From CAZVFX01 sp964626565 (lineage in GTDB: Bacteria; Myxococcota_A; UBA9042; CAIXZC01), in contig CAZVFX010000022.1 of assembly GCA_964626565.1 (NCBI GenBank), positions 9,018 to 73,017 on the forward strand: a stretch of 64,000 nt of DNA. Direction: 5' to 3'. Made by a program: the position numbers and the translations under genes. Below are positions 55,588 through 63,794 of the stretch, piece after piece. Each line of letters begins with the position of its first letter. The stretch's first letter is position 1. The notes beneath the pieces are model-generated. The model had not been told where the DNA came from. It saw nothing but the letters and a program-made list of their open reading frames with translations, and did not search any database.

Positions 55588-57225
55588 ATGCCGGAGCCAA
55601 AACCACCACTGAACCCCCACCAGGACGAACTCACGGACTTGGAAGCAAGCCTCAAGAAGAAGGCTCGGGTGACCCGCTGGATTGTCGTTGCGATCCTGGC
55701 CGCATCCGCAGCCGTGGCGGTGTGGTTCGGTGGCCAACTGCTCTCCTTCGGCCCGCCGAAACCGACTGCGGTAGAGTCGCTGCTCACCGGACCGTTCGTC
55801 GAACTCCAGTTGAGTTGGTTCGAAACACTCACCACCGGCAGCCGCATCAACAAGAATCTGCAGGCTGACCGAGCGCGAGCGTTCAAGGAAGCTGCGGACA
55901 AATTTATCGAGGAAGCCGAAGCGGTTGACTCCTCCCTTGCCGACCCATTTCGCACACTCACGGACGTCATGGGCAAGTACGACCAGGTCACCTTTCTCAT
56001 TGAGGACGGCAACAAGGAACTCATGGCCGCGTCCACCGCGGTCAATGAGGCGCTGGCCAAGCTGTCCCCGAGGATGGTCATCGATGTCGAGCCGTTCGAG
56101 GGTCTCCTCAACGACAACTATGTCACCGCATCAATGCTCTTCGTCTTTGAAGTGCTGGAGACCAGACGCTTCGATTGGGGAGACGGTAGTGGAGAGCCGG
56201 TGGAACTGAAGGTGGTGCGCCGCCGGGACACTCTCTCTTCAGAGGCTTATCTCCACGGGTACGTCAGGCGGGCAGACAGTTCGGCTGCATATGTGCTGCA
56301 AGACAACGCCACTTCCTTTGCCGCCCGCAGCATCTTCCCCAGCTTCAAGAACCCCTCCATTACGTTCGAAAAGCAGTTCGGAAGGCGCGTGCCGGAATTC
56401 ATGAGCGAGCCCTACCGGGTATTGCTCGAACTGGTCCAGTTGGAGCTGAAGTCAGCGGCAGGAGCTGACGACGAGTTGTTCAACAGAACCGCCGAGTTGG
56501 TCTCGAAACGTGAACGAATCTACCAGCGGGTCGAGGAGAAAGCTGCGAAGATGGGAATTTCCATCCGCAAGCCGGACGGACTGCTCTGGCCTCGCAGCTT
56601 CACCCATGAGGTGCTGAAGCACCAGACCGAAACCAAAAAACAGGGAGAACAGCTCATGGTGGATCGGGACGAAGACGACCTCGTCTCCATCTCCTCAGAG
56701 CTGGACAGTGACGAGCACGTTCGTGTGTTGGAGGCTGTGGCCGGCCTCATCACCACGTCGGTGGCCTTCCACGAGGCGCGTCACGTACTGGATGTCAAAC
56801 AGGGGCTCGAGCCGGGCGACTGCGTGCTGGAAAGAGTGCGTATCACCGACAACGACCTGGATTTCCTGCGGTCGGTCGAAATGGAAGGCCGGGCGTTCCT
56901 CACCGAGGTGATCGAGGCGCCTGAGGCGATGCGGCTCACCCTCCTGCAACTCGCCAACCACCTCTACTACCGGAACGGAACCGTCTACTTCTATACCGCC
57001 CGCACCGTGCTGCGGCCGTTGGCTTTCACCGACGACGAGAAGGAGAATCTCCCGTCGGGCTGGGACTATCTTGAGGAGTTGACGCTACGGCTTGCATCCC
57101 TGGACAAGGAAGTGCTGCGCAATCGGGCCCGGGAGCTCTACCGCCAGTGTTTCGGGGAATATGTCGTGCTGCAACCCCGGCCGCCGGAGAAGCCGGATGC
57201 GGGCGGCTGCAGCGTGGCCTGGTAG
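55588..57225 (+). CDS. Membrane-anchored putative gluzincin-like protein (HEARH)
   Basis: 545 aa; GGAGAGAAGTCA precedes the ATG. A cytoplasmic Lys-rich head is followed by one membrane segment (about 29-48) and a long extracytoplasmic part. FHEARHVLD (H395, E396, H399) matches the HExxH zinc motif. VEMEGRAFLTEV supplies a possible third ligand, E433, 34 residues after the second His, within the usual gluzincin range. I recognise no named family. The rest is charged and helical. The C-terminus is Cys-containing (GGCSVAW). It is probably a periplasmic peptidase, but metal binding and activity are inferred. It converges with the RuBisCO-like gene 8 nt downstream. Confidence 0.65.
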   Translation: MPEPKPPLNPHQDELTDLEASLKKKARVTRWIVVAILAASAAVAVWFGGQLLSFGPPKPTAVESLLTGPFVELQLSWFETLTTGSRINKNLQADRARAFKEAADKFIEEAEAVDSSLADPFRTLTDVMGKYDQVTFLIEDGNKELMAASTAVNEALAKLSPRMVIDVEPFEGLLNDNYVTASMLFVFEVLETRRFDWGDGSGEPVELKVVRRRDTLSSEAYLHGYVRRADSSAAYVLQDNATSFAARSIFPSFKNPSITFEKQFGRRVPEFMSEPYRVLLELVQLELKSAAGADDELFNRTAELVSKRERIYQRVEEKAAKMGISIRKPDGLLWPRSFTHEVLKHQTETKKQGEQLMVDRDEDDLVSISSELDSDEHVRVLEAVAGLITTSVAFHEARHVLDVKQGLEPGDCVLERVRITDNDLDFLRSVEMEGRAFLTEVIEAPEAMRLTLLQLANHLYYRNGTVYFYTARTVLRPLAFTDDEKENLPSGWDYLEELTLRLASLDKEVLRNRARELYRQCFGEYVVLQPRPPEKPDAGGCSVAW

Positions 57226-57232
57226 GCCCCCG

Positions 57233-58357
57233 TCACTTCTCCACCAGCAGACGAAACTCGCGGCAACGCGCGACCAGGTCGTCCGATCGATGGAGATCTC
57301 CACCGATGAGCAGAACCACGTCGTCACCGTAGAAATCCAGAAGCTCCGGCACCCGGGCAAGGCTCATACCGCCGGCCGGCACCGGGAAGATGGCCTGCAG
57401 TTTGCCCAACGACTCCCCGGTTCCTACGGCCAGACCACGGCATTCAGCGGAAGAAAAGCTGAACCGCCCCCCCGCGTGAGGAAAGATCACTGCGTCGGCG
57501 CCGGCGAGCCGGTTGACCTGTCCGAACAGGGCGAAATGAGAAATGCCGTGGTCCGGTGACACCACGAAACTGCCCAGCAGAGACGGGTGGCTGATGATGG
57601 GAAGCCCCACCGCATCGTCCGCGGCCAACTCCCCTAATGCGTCAAACCCGGTCAGCCCCGGTGACACCAGCAACGCACCGGCCCCCGCGGCTTTGGCCGC
57701 CCGTGCACGACGGAACAACTCATGTGGTCCCGCGGTAACGTTGGGAGCGTACAGTGTGCGGCCCCCGGTCTCCTCGTTGGCCCTGGCCACTTCAGCCGCA
57801 CACCGCCCCACCCGTTCCTCGAAGGGACAAAACGGCTGGTCGGCCAAGCCGTGGTCATCCTTGATTATGTCAATCCCGCCCGTGGCATACCGGTACGCCA
57901 TGGCCGCCAGAGCTTCGGGAGCAAGCCCCATCGGTTTTAGCGCTGTGCACAGCAAAGGCCGGTCAGGCGCCCCCAGCAACCGCCGCAGGCCTTCCCTGCC
58001 GAAACGCGGGCCTGAGAAACGACTCAAAAACCGTTCAGGCAGATCAAACCGCTCCAGCCGGATTCCGGGCAACAGACTGATATTGCCGAAAAGCAGATTG
58101 AGAAACTGGGTCAGCCCGGCGCCCGCGGCTTCCACCGCGTAACTTATGTCCGCCTCGTGGATGCCGTCGCCGGCCTTCCGCACATCTTCGACCCTTCCAA
58201 AGATCTGCTCGCGGATGTCGGGGTCCGATACCAGATCAGCGGGAAACTCCACCGTCTGCTCGATGCAGATCTCTTTGGCACGACGCTGAGCCTCGCCATG
58301 GGGGCAGGCAAGCCGATAGGTAACGACAAGACGGTCGCCGGACAGCTCCAGACTCAC
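57233..58357 (-). CDS. RuBisCO-like protein (form IV)
   Basis: 374 aa, shorter than catalytic RuBisCO (about 430-480). The RuBisCO large-subunit TIM-barrel pattern is clear: LLCTALKPMGLAPE (Lys141, equivalent to Lys175), GGIDIIKDDHGLADQPF (Lys166, equivalent to carbamylated Lys201, then Asp-Asp-His), LYAPNVTAGPHELFRR, LPIISHPSLLGSF, IFPHAGGRF and FPVPAGGMS. In true RuBisCO the metal ligands read KDDE; here the Glu is His, so CO2 fixation is very unlikely. The form IV, non-photosynthetic, KDDHGLADQ type is the best match from memory. The GTG start overlaps the transketolase C-subunit stop, so the genes are coupled. The reaction is probably on a sugar phosphate or a C4-C5 enolate; the substrate is unknown. 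Confidence 0.88.
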   Translation of the reverse strand: MSLELSGDRLVVTYRLACPHGEAQRRAKEICIEQTVEFPADLVSDPDIREQIFGRVEDVRKAGDGIHEADISYAVEAAGAGLTQFLNLLFGNISLLPGIRLERFDLPERFLSRFSGPRFGREGLRRLLGAPDRPLLCTALKPMGLAPEALAAMAYRYATGGIDIIKDDHGLADQPFCPFEERVGRCAAEVARANEETGGRTLYAPNVTAGPHELFRRARAAKAAGAGALLVSPGLTGFDALGELAADDAVGLPIISHPSLLGSFVVSPDHGISHFALFGQVNRLAGADAVIFPHAGGRFSFSSAECRGLAVGTGESLGKLQAIFPVPAGGMSLARVPELLDFYGDDVVLLIGGDLHRSDDLVARCREFRLLVEK

Positions 58358-59382
58358 TACAGGTCCTCCGCGTTTGCAGGCGGGCCGGCGGGCCGCGATT
58401 CCGCGGACCGATCAGCCAGTTCCACAGCCAGTGGCTCGCCCAGCAGCCGCTCTGCGGCGTTGACCAGCGCACGCGCGTCCAGCCCGTGAGTACGCATCAG
58501 GTACTCGCGGCTGGCGCCATGGGCATAGCGGTCCTGAAGTCCCAAACGTACCAGCCTGGTTCCGATCCCGCCTTCCGCCATCACTTCGGCCACGGTAGAG
58601 CCCAGTCCCCCGATGACGCTGTGGTTCTCCAGGGTTATCACCCCTTTGCGGCAGCGCTCGAGAGAAGGGATGATTTCCCCCGCGGAAAACGGTTTGAGGC
58701 ACCGCACATGGAGATGCTCGACGCTCACCCCGGCCGCGCCCAGCGCCTGTGCCGCACGCATAGCCTCTTCGGTGCAGATCCCGGAAGAAACGATGGCCAG
58801 ATCACTACCGGCAGATAGCCGCCGGGGCCGGCTGAACGGTAGGTCATCCGCAGGGTCGAACAGGCGGGGCACCGCGCCTCTCAGCATGCGTACATAAACA
58901 GGCCCCGGCACCGCGTGAGCAGCTTCCAACACCTGCTCCACTTCCGTCGCATCGCCGCACTCCAGCAGCGTCATGTTGGGCAGCACGCGCATCAGCGCGA
59001 GATCGTCCACCGCCTGATGGGTCACGCCCCCGGGGGTGATGATGCCCGGCACAAACCCCAGGAGCCGCACAGGAAGGTTGGGATAAGCGATACACATGGC
59101 GACCTGGTCAAAAGGCCTTCTCGTCAAGAAGACCGCGAACGTATGCAGGAAGGGCGAAAAACCTTCGCGGGCCATGCCGCCCGCAAAGCTCATCATGTTC
59201 TGCTCGGCCATGCCAAGGGAGAAGAACCGGTCAGGATATGCGTCCCGAAATTCATCGGCCTCGCACGAAGCGGTCAAGTCCGCAGACAAAACCACCACTT
59301 CGGGCCTGGTCTTCGCGAAGCGAACCAGGTTCGCCGCATGGGGCCTGGAAACCTGAGGCCCGGAACCTGAAACCTGAGACAT
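58357..59382 (-). CDS. Transketolase C-terminal subunit
   Basis: 341 aa from the ATG at 59382 (GGAGGAG upstream), 1 nt after the N-subunit stop. It has the pyrimidine-binding domain of transketolase: LGMAEQNMMSFAGGMAREGF with the ThDP Glu60, TRRPFDQVAMCIAYPNLPVRLLGF and HQAVDDLALMRVLPNMTLLECG. It then has the C-terminal domain (IVSSGICTEEAMRAAQAL, ENHSVIGGLGSTVAEVM). With the upstream gene it forms a split transketolase, which normally moves two-carbon units between sugar phosphates. Split forms are used both in archaeal-style pathways and in dedicated sugar catabolism (for example apulose-4-phosphate transketolase). Confidence 0.92.
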   Translation of the reverse strand: MSQVSGSGPQVSRPHAANLVRFAKTRPEVVVLSADLTASCEADEFRDAYPDRFFSLGMAEQNMMSFAGGMAREGFSPFLHTFAVFLTRRPFDQVAMCIAYPNLPVRLLGFVPGIITPGGVTHQAVDDLALMRVLPNMTLLECGDATEVEQVLEAAHAVPGPVYVRMLRGAVPRLFDPADDLPFSRPRRLSAGSDLAIVSSGICTEEAMRAAQALGAAGVSVEHLHVRCLKPFSAGEIIPSLERCRKGVITLENHSVIGGLGSTVAEVMAEGGIGTRLVRLGLQDRYAHGASREYLMRTHGLDARALVNAAERLLGEPLAVELADRSAESRPAGPPANAEDL

Positions 59383-59383
59383 G

Positions 59384-60298
59384 CTACATCTCCTCCAACG
59401 CCTGTTCATAGGCGCGAATCTCTGCCTCGGACTTGAACCTAACGTAGTGCAGTTTGGGCGCCCGGGAGCGAAGCAGGTCGAGGCCGCGGCACGGGTCGGT
59501 CCGGGCGATGACGGCTAGAGGCTGTCCAGCCGACCGCTGCGCCCCCGCCGCGGCCAGGGCTTCCACATCGTGGCCGTCCACTTCGACGACGTGGGCGCCA
59601 AAAGACTCGAGCCGGCTGGTCAGCGGCTCGATGGTCATCACCGCGTCTATTGCGCCATCGCACTGTTGCGCGTTGGCGTCCACGAAAACGCCGACATTGT
59701 CCAGCGCGTGATAGGACATGGCCGCGAACGCCTCCCACACCTGCCCTTCCTGGAACTCACCGTCGGACATGAACACCCAGTTCATGCCCGTTTCCCCTTT
59801 GAGCTTCCGGGCCAGGGCGACGCCCGCAGCCTGGCTGATGCAATGGCCCAGGGAGCCGGCGGTAACCTCGTGGCCGGGAGAATGCTCGGCCCCGATCAGT
59901 TCCACCGAACTGCCATCGGTGTTGAACTGCTCCAACCCTTCCGCAGCCAGACGCCCGGTTTCGATGAGGGCGCCATACAACACCAGGGCGTAATGCACCG
60001 GGGAGAAAAACAGACGGTCAAGGTGCGGCTGATGAGGGCCGTTGTACCCTGCACCCGTGAAATAGTCCGGGTTATCCGGCCCGGGAACCCCGGGAAAAGG
60101 AAGCGGCACCCGCGGCGCTACGCTCTCACCCAGAGTCATCACCCGAGCATAGAGGGTCGCCAGAATCTCTGCAGAAGAGCACGCCTGGCTCAGATACCCG
60201 CCGTTATTGGTGATCGTATGGTGGAGCACATGCCGGCGTATCCCCCGAGCCAACTCCTGTGCCTCGCCCTGCCAGCTATCCCCTGCCATCTCCGTCAT
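59384..60298 (-). CDS. Transketolase N-terminal subunit
   Basis: 304 aa from the ATG at 60298, 29 nt after the Kazal lipoprotein stop; an in-frame ATG at 60289 is a near alternative. ThDP-binding motif FMSDGEFQEGQVWEAFAAM ... VDANAQQCDG (D179-G-E) has Ser in place of the first Gly of the usual GDG. GSLGHCISQAAGVALARKL matches the transketolase N-domain. The mid region contains ILATLYARVM, as in true transketolases, followed by an insertion (LPFPGVPGPDNPDYFTGAGY). It works with the adjacent C-subunit. The closeness of the two genes makes a heteromeric enzyme very likely. Confidence 0.92.
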   Translation of the reverse strand: MTEMAGDSWQGEAQELARGIRRHVLHHTITNNGGYLSQACSSAEILATLYARVMTLGESVAPRVPLPFPGVPGPDNPDYFTGAGYNGPHQPHLDRLFFSPVHYALVLYGALIETGRLAAEGLEQFNTDGSSVELIGAEHSPGHEVTAGSLGHCISQAAGVALARKLKGETGMNWVFMSDGEFQEGQVWEAFAAMSYHALDNVGVFVDANAQQCDGAIDAVMTIEPLTSRLESFGAHVVEVDGHDVEALAAAGAQRSAGQPLAVIARTDPCRGLDLLRSRAPKLHYVRFKSEAEIRAYEQALEEM

Positions 60299-60327
60299 TT
60301 CACCCACCCGAAACCCGAAACCAGCCT

Positions 60328-61209
60328 CTAAGGTCCGCAATCAACAGCGCAGTTGCAGATGTTTTCGCCCGGTCCGCATTCGTCGTCACCACACGCGGTG
60401 CAAACAACACCGCACCCATCCCCGCACTCACATTCACCCGCTTCGTTGGGGAAGCAGCAGTTGTCGGTCGTGACCAACCCGGGGCAGCAGTGAACGTCGG
60501 GATCCGCCCAGGGCATATATGATTCCCCCTCGGTCTTACATTTGCCATCCGGGCACTCGCCGTCGTGGTCCTTGTTCATCTCCTCGGCTTCCATCATACA
60601 TTCATTGCCGTAGGTCACCCCGTCGCACCCGCAAACCGGGGCGTACATCTTGTTGCATCCTTCGGGAATGATGAAGCACTCCCCCGAGACCCCGACAACA
60701 TCGCAGGAGCCGGGGGGGATTTTGCAGAACTCTCCGTCCGGACAGGGCGCCAACGGTCCGTAGCAGGCGTCGTCCGCAGGCACACAGCATTGCAGGTCCT
60801 CGCCGCAGCCGGACAGGTTCGAAGGTTGCAGACCTGCGGGGCAAGGCGCCCCTTCCGGCGGCGGAATCCCCAAACACTGCCCGCCCGCGTCTTCGCACGC
60901 ATTTTCCGGGGCCAGATCCTCAAATACCTCGGGTGGCTGGGTCCACTGGTCTGCGACCTGTGCGTCCACAGTCTCCGGAGCGCCAATATCGGTCATGCTG
61001 TCCGAGACGACTTCAGTCGGTTCGGGAATTGTCTCCTGTTCCGGAACGTCCGGAGCGGCTGCGTCCTGAGCCGCGACATCCCCTGAGCTAGCGACTTCCG
61101 CCGCGGTTTCGCCCACCAGGTCCACCAGCTTCCGGCTGCCGGCCGAGCCGCTGCATCCGGCAACCAGAGTGTAGCAAATAATCGTCATCAACAGCGTCCG
61201 GAATCTCAT
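60328..61209 (-). CDS. Lipoprotein with Kazal-type inhibitor domain and Cys-rich C-terminus
   Basis: 293 aa. MRFRTLLMTIICYTLVAGC is a lipoprotein signal with lipobox VAGC; GGAG lies 7 nt upstream. An Ala/Glu/Asp/Pro-rich linker (about 30-100) follows. At about residues 180-220 MYAPVCGCDGVTYGNECMM ... DGEC matches the Kazal serine-protease-inhibitor pattern (PVCGxDGxTYxNEC). The C-terminus has CCFPNEAGECECGDGCG and CGPGENICNCAVDCG. Such proteins occur in secreted myxobacterial sets. It is the first gene of an apparent operon with the transketolase subunits and the RuBisCO-like protein, an odd pairing. Confidence 0.82.
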   Translation of the reverse strand: MRFRTLLMTIICYTLVAGCSGSAGSRKLVDLVGETAAEVASSGDVAAQDAAAPDVPEQETIPEPTEVVSDSMTDIGAPETVDAQVADQWTQPPEVFEDLAPENACEDAGGQCLGIPPPEGAPCPAGLQPSNLSGCGEDLQCCVPADDACYGPLAPCPDGEFCKIPPGSCDVVGVSGECFIIPEGCNKMYAPVCGCDGVTYGNECMMEAEEMNKDHDGECPDGKCKTEGESYMPWADPDVHCCPGLVTTDNCCFPNEAGECECGDGCGVVCTACGDDECGPGENICNCAVDCGP

Positions 61210-61241
61210 GCAGTTTCTCCAATCAGATCAACGTTCGACGC

Positions 61242-61270
61242 ATTATAGCGGAGCCGCCCCTCCGGGACAA
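61242..61270 (-). promoter_or_regulatory. Promoter of the Kazal lipoprotein/transketolase/RuBisCO-like operon
   Basis: Minus strand TTGTCC (61270-61265), 17 bp spacer, perfect TATAAT (61247-61242), about 35 bp upstream of the ATG. Confidence 0.7.
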
Positions 61271-61309
61271 CCTGATACGGAATTTGGACTACTTCAGAGA
61301 GGAATTTCG

Positions 61310-61338
61310 TTGACACGCTTGAGGCCGGCCGTTACAAA
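61310..61338 (+). promoter_or_regulatory. Promoter of the first candidate precursor and radical SAM gene
   Basis: Perfect TTGACA (61310-61315), 17 bp spacer, TACAAA (61333-61338), about 50 bp before the ATG at 61386. It is divergent from the promoter at 61242-61270. Confidence 0.7.
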
Positions 61339-61385
61339 AGGGATCAGAAGCAGCCAATCATGTTGTCAGGAAAGAGGGGGAATCG

Positions 61386-61661
61386 ATGGGAGATATGACC
61401 CAGCAGGACACGGAACAGCAGATGTGTATGGAGAAGAAGGGCAATCCCAACGTGAAGTATGTCTATCGGCGCTGCGCACCGATCCACGTCAGAGTCGAGG
61501 TTCCGGTGAAAAAGCTGGGGTCGGTCAGCGCGGGCAGCGCACAGTGCGTGCACACCAGGCTGAAGGGAACCGACCTCAGGAAGTGTTTCCCAAAGGACGG
61601 TTGGGAGCATCTGTGCGACGACATCACTATTGAGGTCGTCGAGACGGTGGTGATGTTCTAG
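61386..61661 (+). CDS. Candidate RiPP precursor 1 (91 aa, C-terminal VVETVVMF)
   Basis: GAGGGGGAA precedes the ATG. No signal peptide and no known domain. VRVEVPV (35-41) and DLRKCFPKD (63-71) are followed by a C-terminus ending VVETVVMF (84-91). The downstream small protein at 63795 has IRLDVNVPV and DLTDCFPKN separated by exactly the same distance (21 residues between VPV and DL) and the identical last eight residues. The DNA of that C-terminus differs only at third positions, which implies selection on the protein. Precursor 1 has about 30 extra N-terminal residues and five Cys; precursor 2 has one. The next gene, a radical SAM enzyme, begins 6 nt after the stop. A peptide substrate is the simplest explanation. 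Confidence 0.7.
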   Translation: MGDMTQQDTEQQMCMEKKGNPNVKYVYRRCAPIHVRVEVPVKKLGSVSAGSAQCVHTRLKGTDLRKCFPKDGWEHLCDDITIEVVETVVMF

Positions 61662-61667
61662 TTCTTG

Positions 61668-63722
61668 ATGACTCGCATTACTCTCGTCAGCAGTCCGGCA
61701 CTGACCGAATACCAAGACCTGCAAGATCTGCAATCTCTCCGGGAACGATACCTGGACTCCCCTCCTCTGGGAATTCTCGTGGTGGCCTCACTGTTCCGGA
61801 AGGCTGGAACCGAAGTGTCCGTGGTGGACTCGAACCGCCAGTACCTCCAGCACCTGGAGCAATCCCTTCCGCAGGAGCAGTTCACCGAGACCCTCGCCAC
61901 CGCGCTGGCGACCCATGAGTCAGACCTGTTCGGCTTTGCCACCATCTGTTCCAGCTACTATGTCACCCTGGATTGCGCCCGGCGGCTGAAAGAAAAACGA
62001 CCGGACTGCACCATCGTTCTCGGCGGCCCCCAGGCGACGGCAACGGCGGTGGAGACTTTGGAACGTTTCCCAGCGGTAGACTTCGTACTGAGCGGAGAAG
62101 TGGAAGATTCGGTGGGCCCATTTATCGAGGGCCGGGATTCGGCTCCTTCCGAAGTGCCCGGCCTGTTCTACCGTGATGACACCGGCAAGGTTCTCCAAAC
62201 AACGTCATTGCCCCCACCAGATCTCGACTCCACTCCCTGGCCGGCCATCGACCTCTGGACCGACGGGAACGTGTCCAAGCTGGCCCTCGAGGCCGGGCGG
62301 GGTTGCCCATTTGACTGCAAGTTCTGCTCAACCAACTCCTACTTCGGCCGCCGCTACCGCGTGAAATCTGCGGAGCGGCTCATAGAAGAGGCCGCGGTTC
62401 TGTGCGAACGATACGGTACGAATCACGTAGTGATGATTCATGACCACTTCGCGGCCCGGAAGGACGAGTTTGCACAATTTTGCCGGACCTGGGCTGCCGA
62501 CCCACGAGTACAAGGGATCGAGTGGAGCTGCAGCCTGCGCATCGACGCGGTCAACGCGCAGATGACAACGACCCTCGCCGGGGCCGGTTGCGAAGGCGTT
62601 TTCGTGGGCATCGAGACCGGCTCGCCCCGCATGCAGAAGCTACTGCGGAAACGGCTCAACCTGGAACGTGCAAAGGAAGCCATCGACCATCTGCAGGATG
62701 CGGGAGTAAAGTCGGCAGTTTCATTCATCATCGGCTATCCTGAAGAAACTGTCGAAGATCTTTCAGCCACCCTCGATTTCTACCACTACTCCTTATGCCG
62801 GCCTCTGGCCGCGCCGCAGGTTGTGACCCTGAGCCCCCTGAAGGACTCAGACTACTTCGACGAATTCGAGGAGCAACTCTCGTTCGACGGAAATTTCTCA
62901 GGTATCGCACACCAGGGCGGATGCCTTGCCCCGGGGGCGGCGGAAATTGTTCGCTCATCTCCAGCCCTCTTCTCCGCCCACCATTGCCTACCCCTCCAAC
63001 ATCTGGAACGCGCGGAGATGCTGGCCCTCGCCGAGTTCTTGAAGCAGGGAACCAACCGCTACCGGTGGGCCCTGGCTGCCGCCGCGGCGTGCGCAGGCGG
63101 ACTGAAAAACGTGTTCGACCTGTGGTGGGAACAGGAGAAGGACAATCCCGAGCTGAACGAATCCGGCTTCTATGCCGGCCCCGGCTTTCGTCGCAGCATG
63201 TTCCGGCTTCTCGACCGCCTGCCGAACACTCCCGATTTTGCAGGGGAAGCCCGCAGCCAGTTCGAGAGCGTCAAGAGCGTCTATGACAAGCCCCTCGGCA
63301 GCGCCGAAGACATAGCCGAAATGAAAGAACGGGCCGCCGCGCTGAACGACGTGACAGAGTTGAGCGGTGATGACGAGTTGACCGCGTGCTGCCTCATACG
63401 CCCCCTGGAGTTCTCCTTTGCGCAGATGATCTCCGCGCTCAGGGAGGAGCGGCCCCTCGCAAGCATCCCCCGACACCCATGCGCCATCATGTTGGCTCTC
63501 TCTGAATCCGGACAGGTGGACATCGAGGAAGCCTCCGAACTGACCGCCTGCATCGTAGGCCGGTTCCGCTCTCCAACAGCCATCTCCGGAGCCCTGGAAC
63601 GGCTGTCTGAGGAGAGTGGCGACCTGCTGCCCGATGGCGTCCCCCCCTTCGAAGGGATGCTCGTCGCGGTGGAACAACTGGTGCGCAGACGTCTTCTGGC
63701 GCCGACGCTTAGAAAACGTTGA
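61668..63722 (+). CDS. B12-fold radical SAM enzyme, candidate RiPP-modifying enzyme
   Basis: 684 aa from the ATG at 61668 (a TTG at 61665 is in frame). An N-terminal cobalamin-binding-like Rossmann domain (about 15-150: PPLGILVVASLFRKAGTEVS, FGFATICSSYYVTLDCARRL, CTIVLGGPQATATAVETL, DFVLSGEVEDSV) lacks the DxHxxG cobalt-ligating motif. The radical SAM [4Fe-4S] motif is CPFDCKFC (C213, C217, C220), in EAGRGCPFDCKFCSTNSYFGRR. GVFVGIETGSPRMQKLL and VSFIIGYPEETVEDL complete the TIM barrel. No SPASM Cys cluster was seen. The last 250 residues are helical and could recognise a leader peptide. Translation is coupled to precursor 1; it is flanked by a second peptide with the same C-terminus. Confidence 0.82.
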   Translation: MTRITLVSSPALTEYQDLQDLQSLRERYLDSPPLGILVVASLFRKAGTEVSVVDSNRQYLQHLEQSLPQEQFTETLATALATHESDLFGFATICSSYYVTLDCARRLKEKRPDCTIVLGGPQATATAVETLERFPAVDFVLSGEVEDSVGPFIEGRDSAPSEVPGLFYRDDTGKVLQTTSLPPPDLDSTPWPAIDLWTDGNVSKLALEAGRGCPFDCKFCSTNSYFGRRYRVKSAERLIEEAAVLCERYGTNHVVMIHDHFAARKDEFAQFCRTWAADPRVQGIEWSCSLRIDAVNAQMTTTLAGAGCEGVFVGIETGSPRMQKLLRKRLNLERAKEAIDHLQDAGVKSAVSFIIGYPEETVEDLSATLDFYHYSLCRPLAAPQVVTLSPLKDSDYFDEFEEQLSFDGNFSGIAHQGGCLAPGAAEIVRSSPALFSAHHCLPLQHLERAEMLALAEFLKQGTNRYRWALAAAAACAGGLKNVFDLWWEQEKDNPELNESGFYAGPGFRRSMFRLLDRLPNTPDFAGEARSQFESVKSVYDKPLGSAEDIAEMKERAAALNDVTELSGDDELTACCLIRPLEFSFAQMISALREERPLASIPRHPCAIMLALSESGQVDIEEASELTACIVGRFRSPTAISGALERLSEESGDLLPDGVPPFEGMLVAVEQLVRRRLLAPTLRKR

Positions 63723-63729
63723 TTTTTCT

Positions 63730-63759
63730 TTGACATTGGCAGTAACCCAGCAATATAGT
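63730..63759 (+). promoter_or_regulatory. Promoter of the second candidate precursor
   Basis: Perfect TTGACA (63730-63735), 18 bp spacer, TATAGT (63754-63759), about 35 bp before the ATG. It begins 8 nt after the radical SAM stop, so the peptide can be made in excess of the enzyme. Confidence 0.7.
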
Positions 63760-63794
63760 GTAGCAGGAATCAAGAACTTCTTCAGGAGGAAACC

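Noticed and set aside
57233..58357. True carbon-fixing RuBisCO
   Set aside because: KDDE is KDDH and the protein is too short; no phosphoribulokinase or carboxysome genes in the window.
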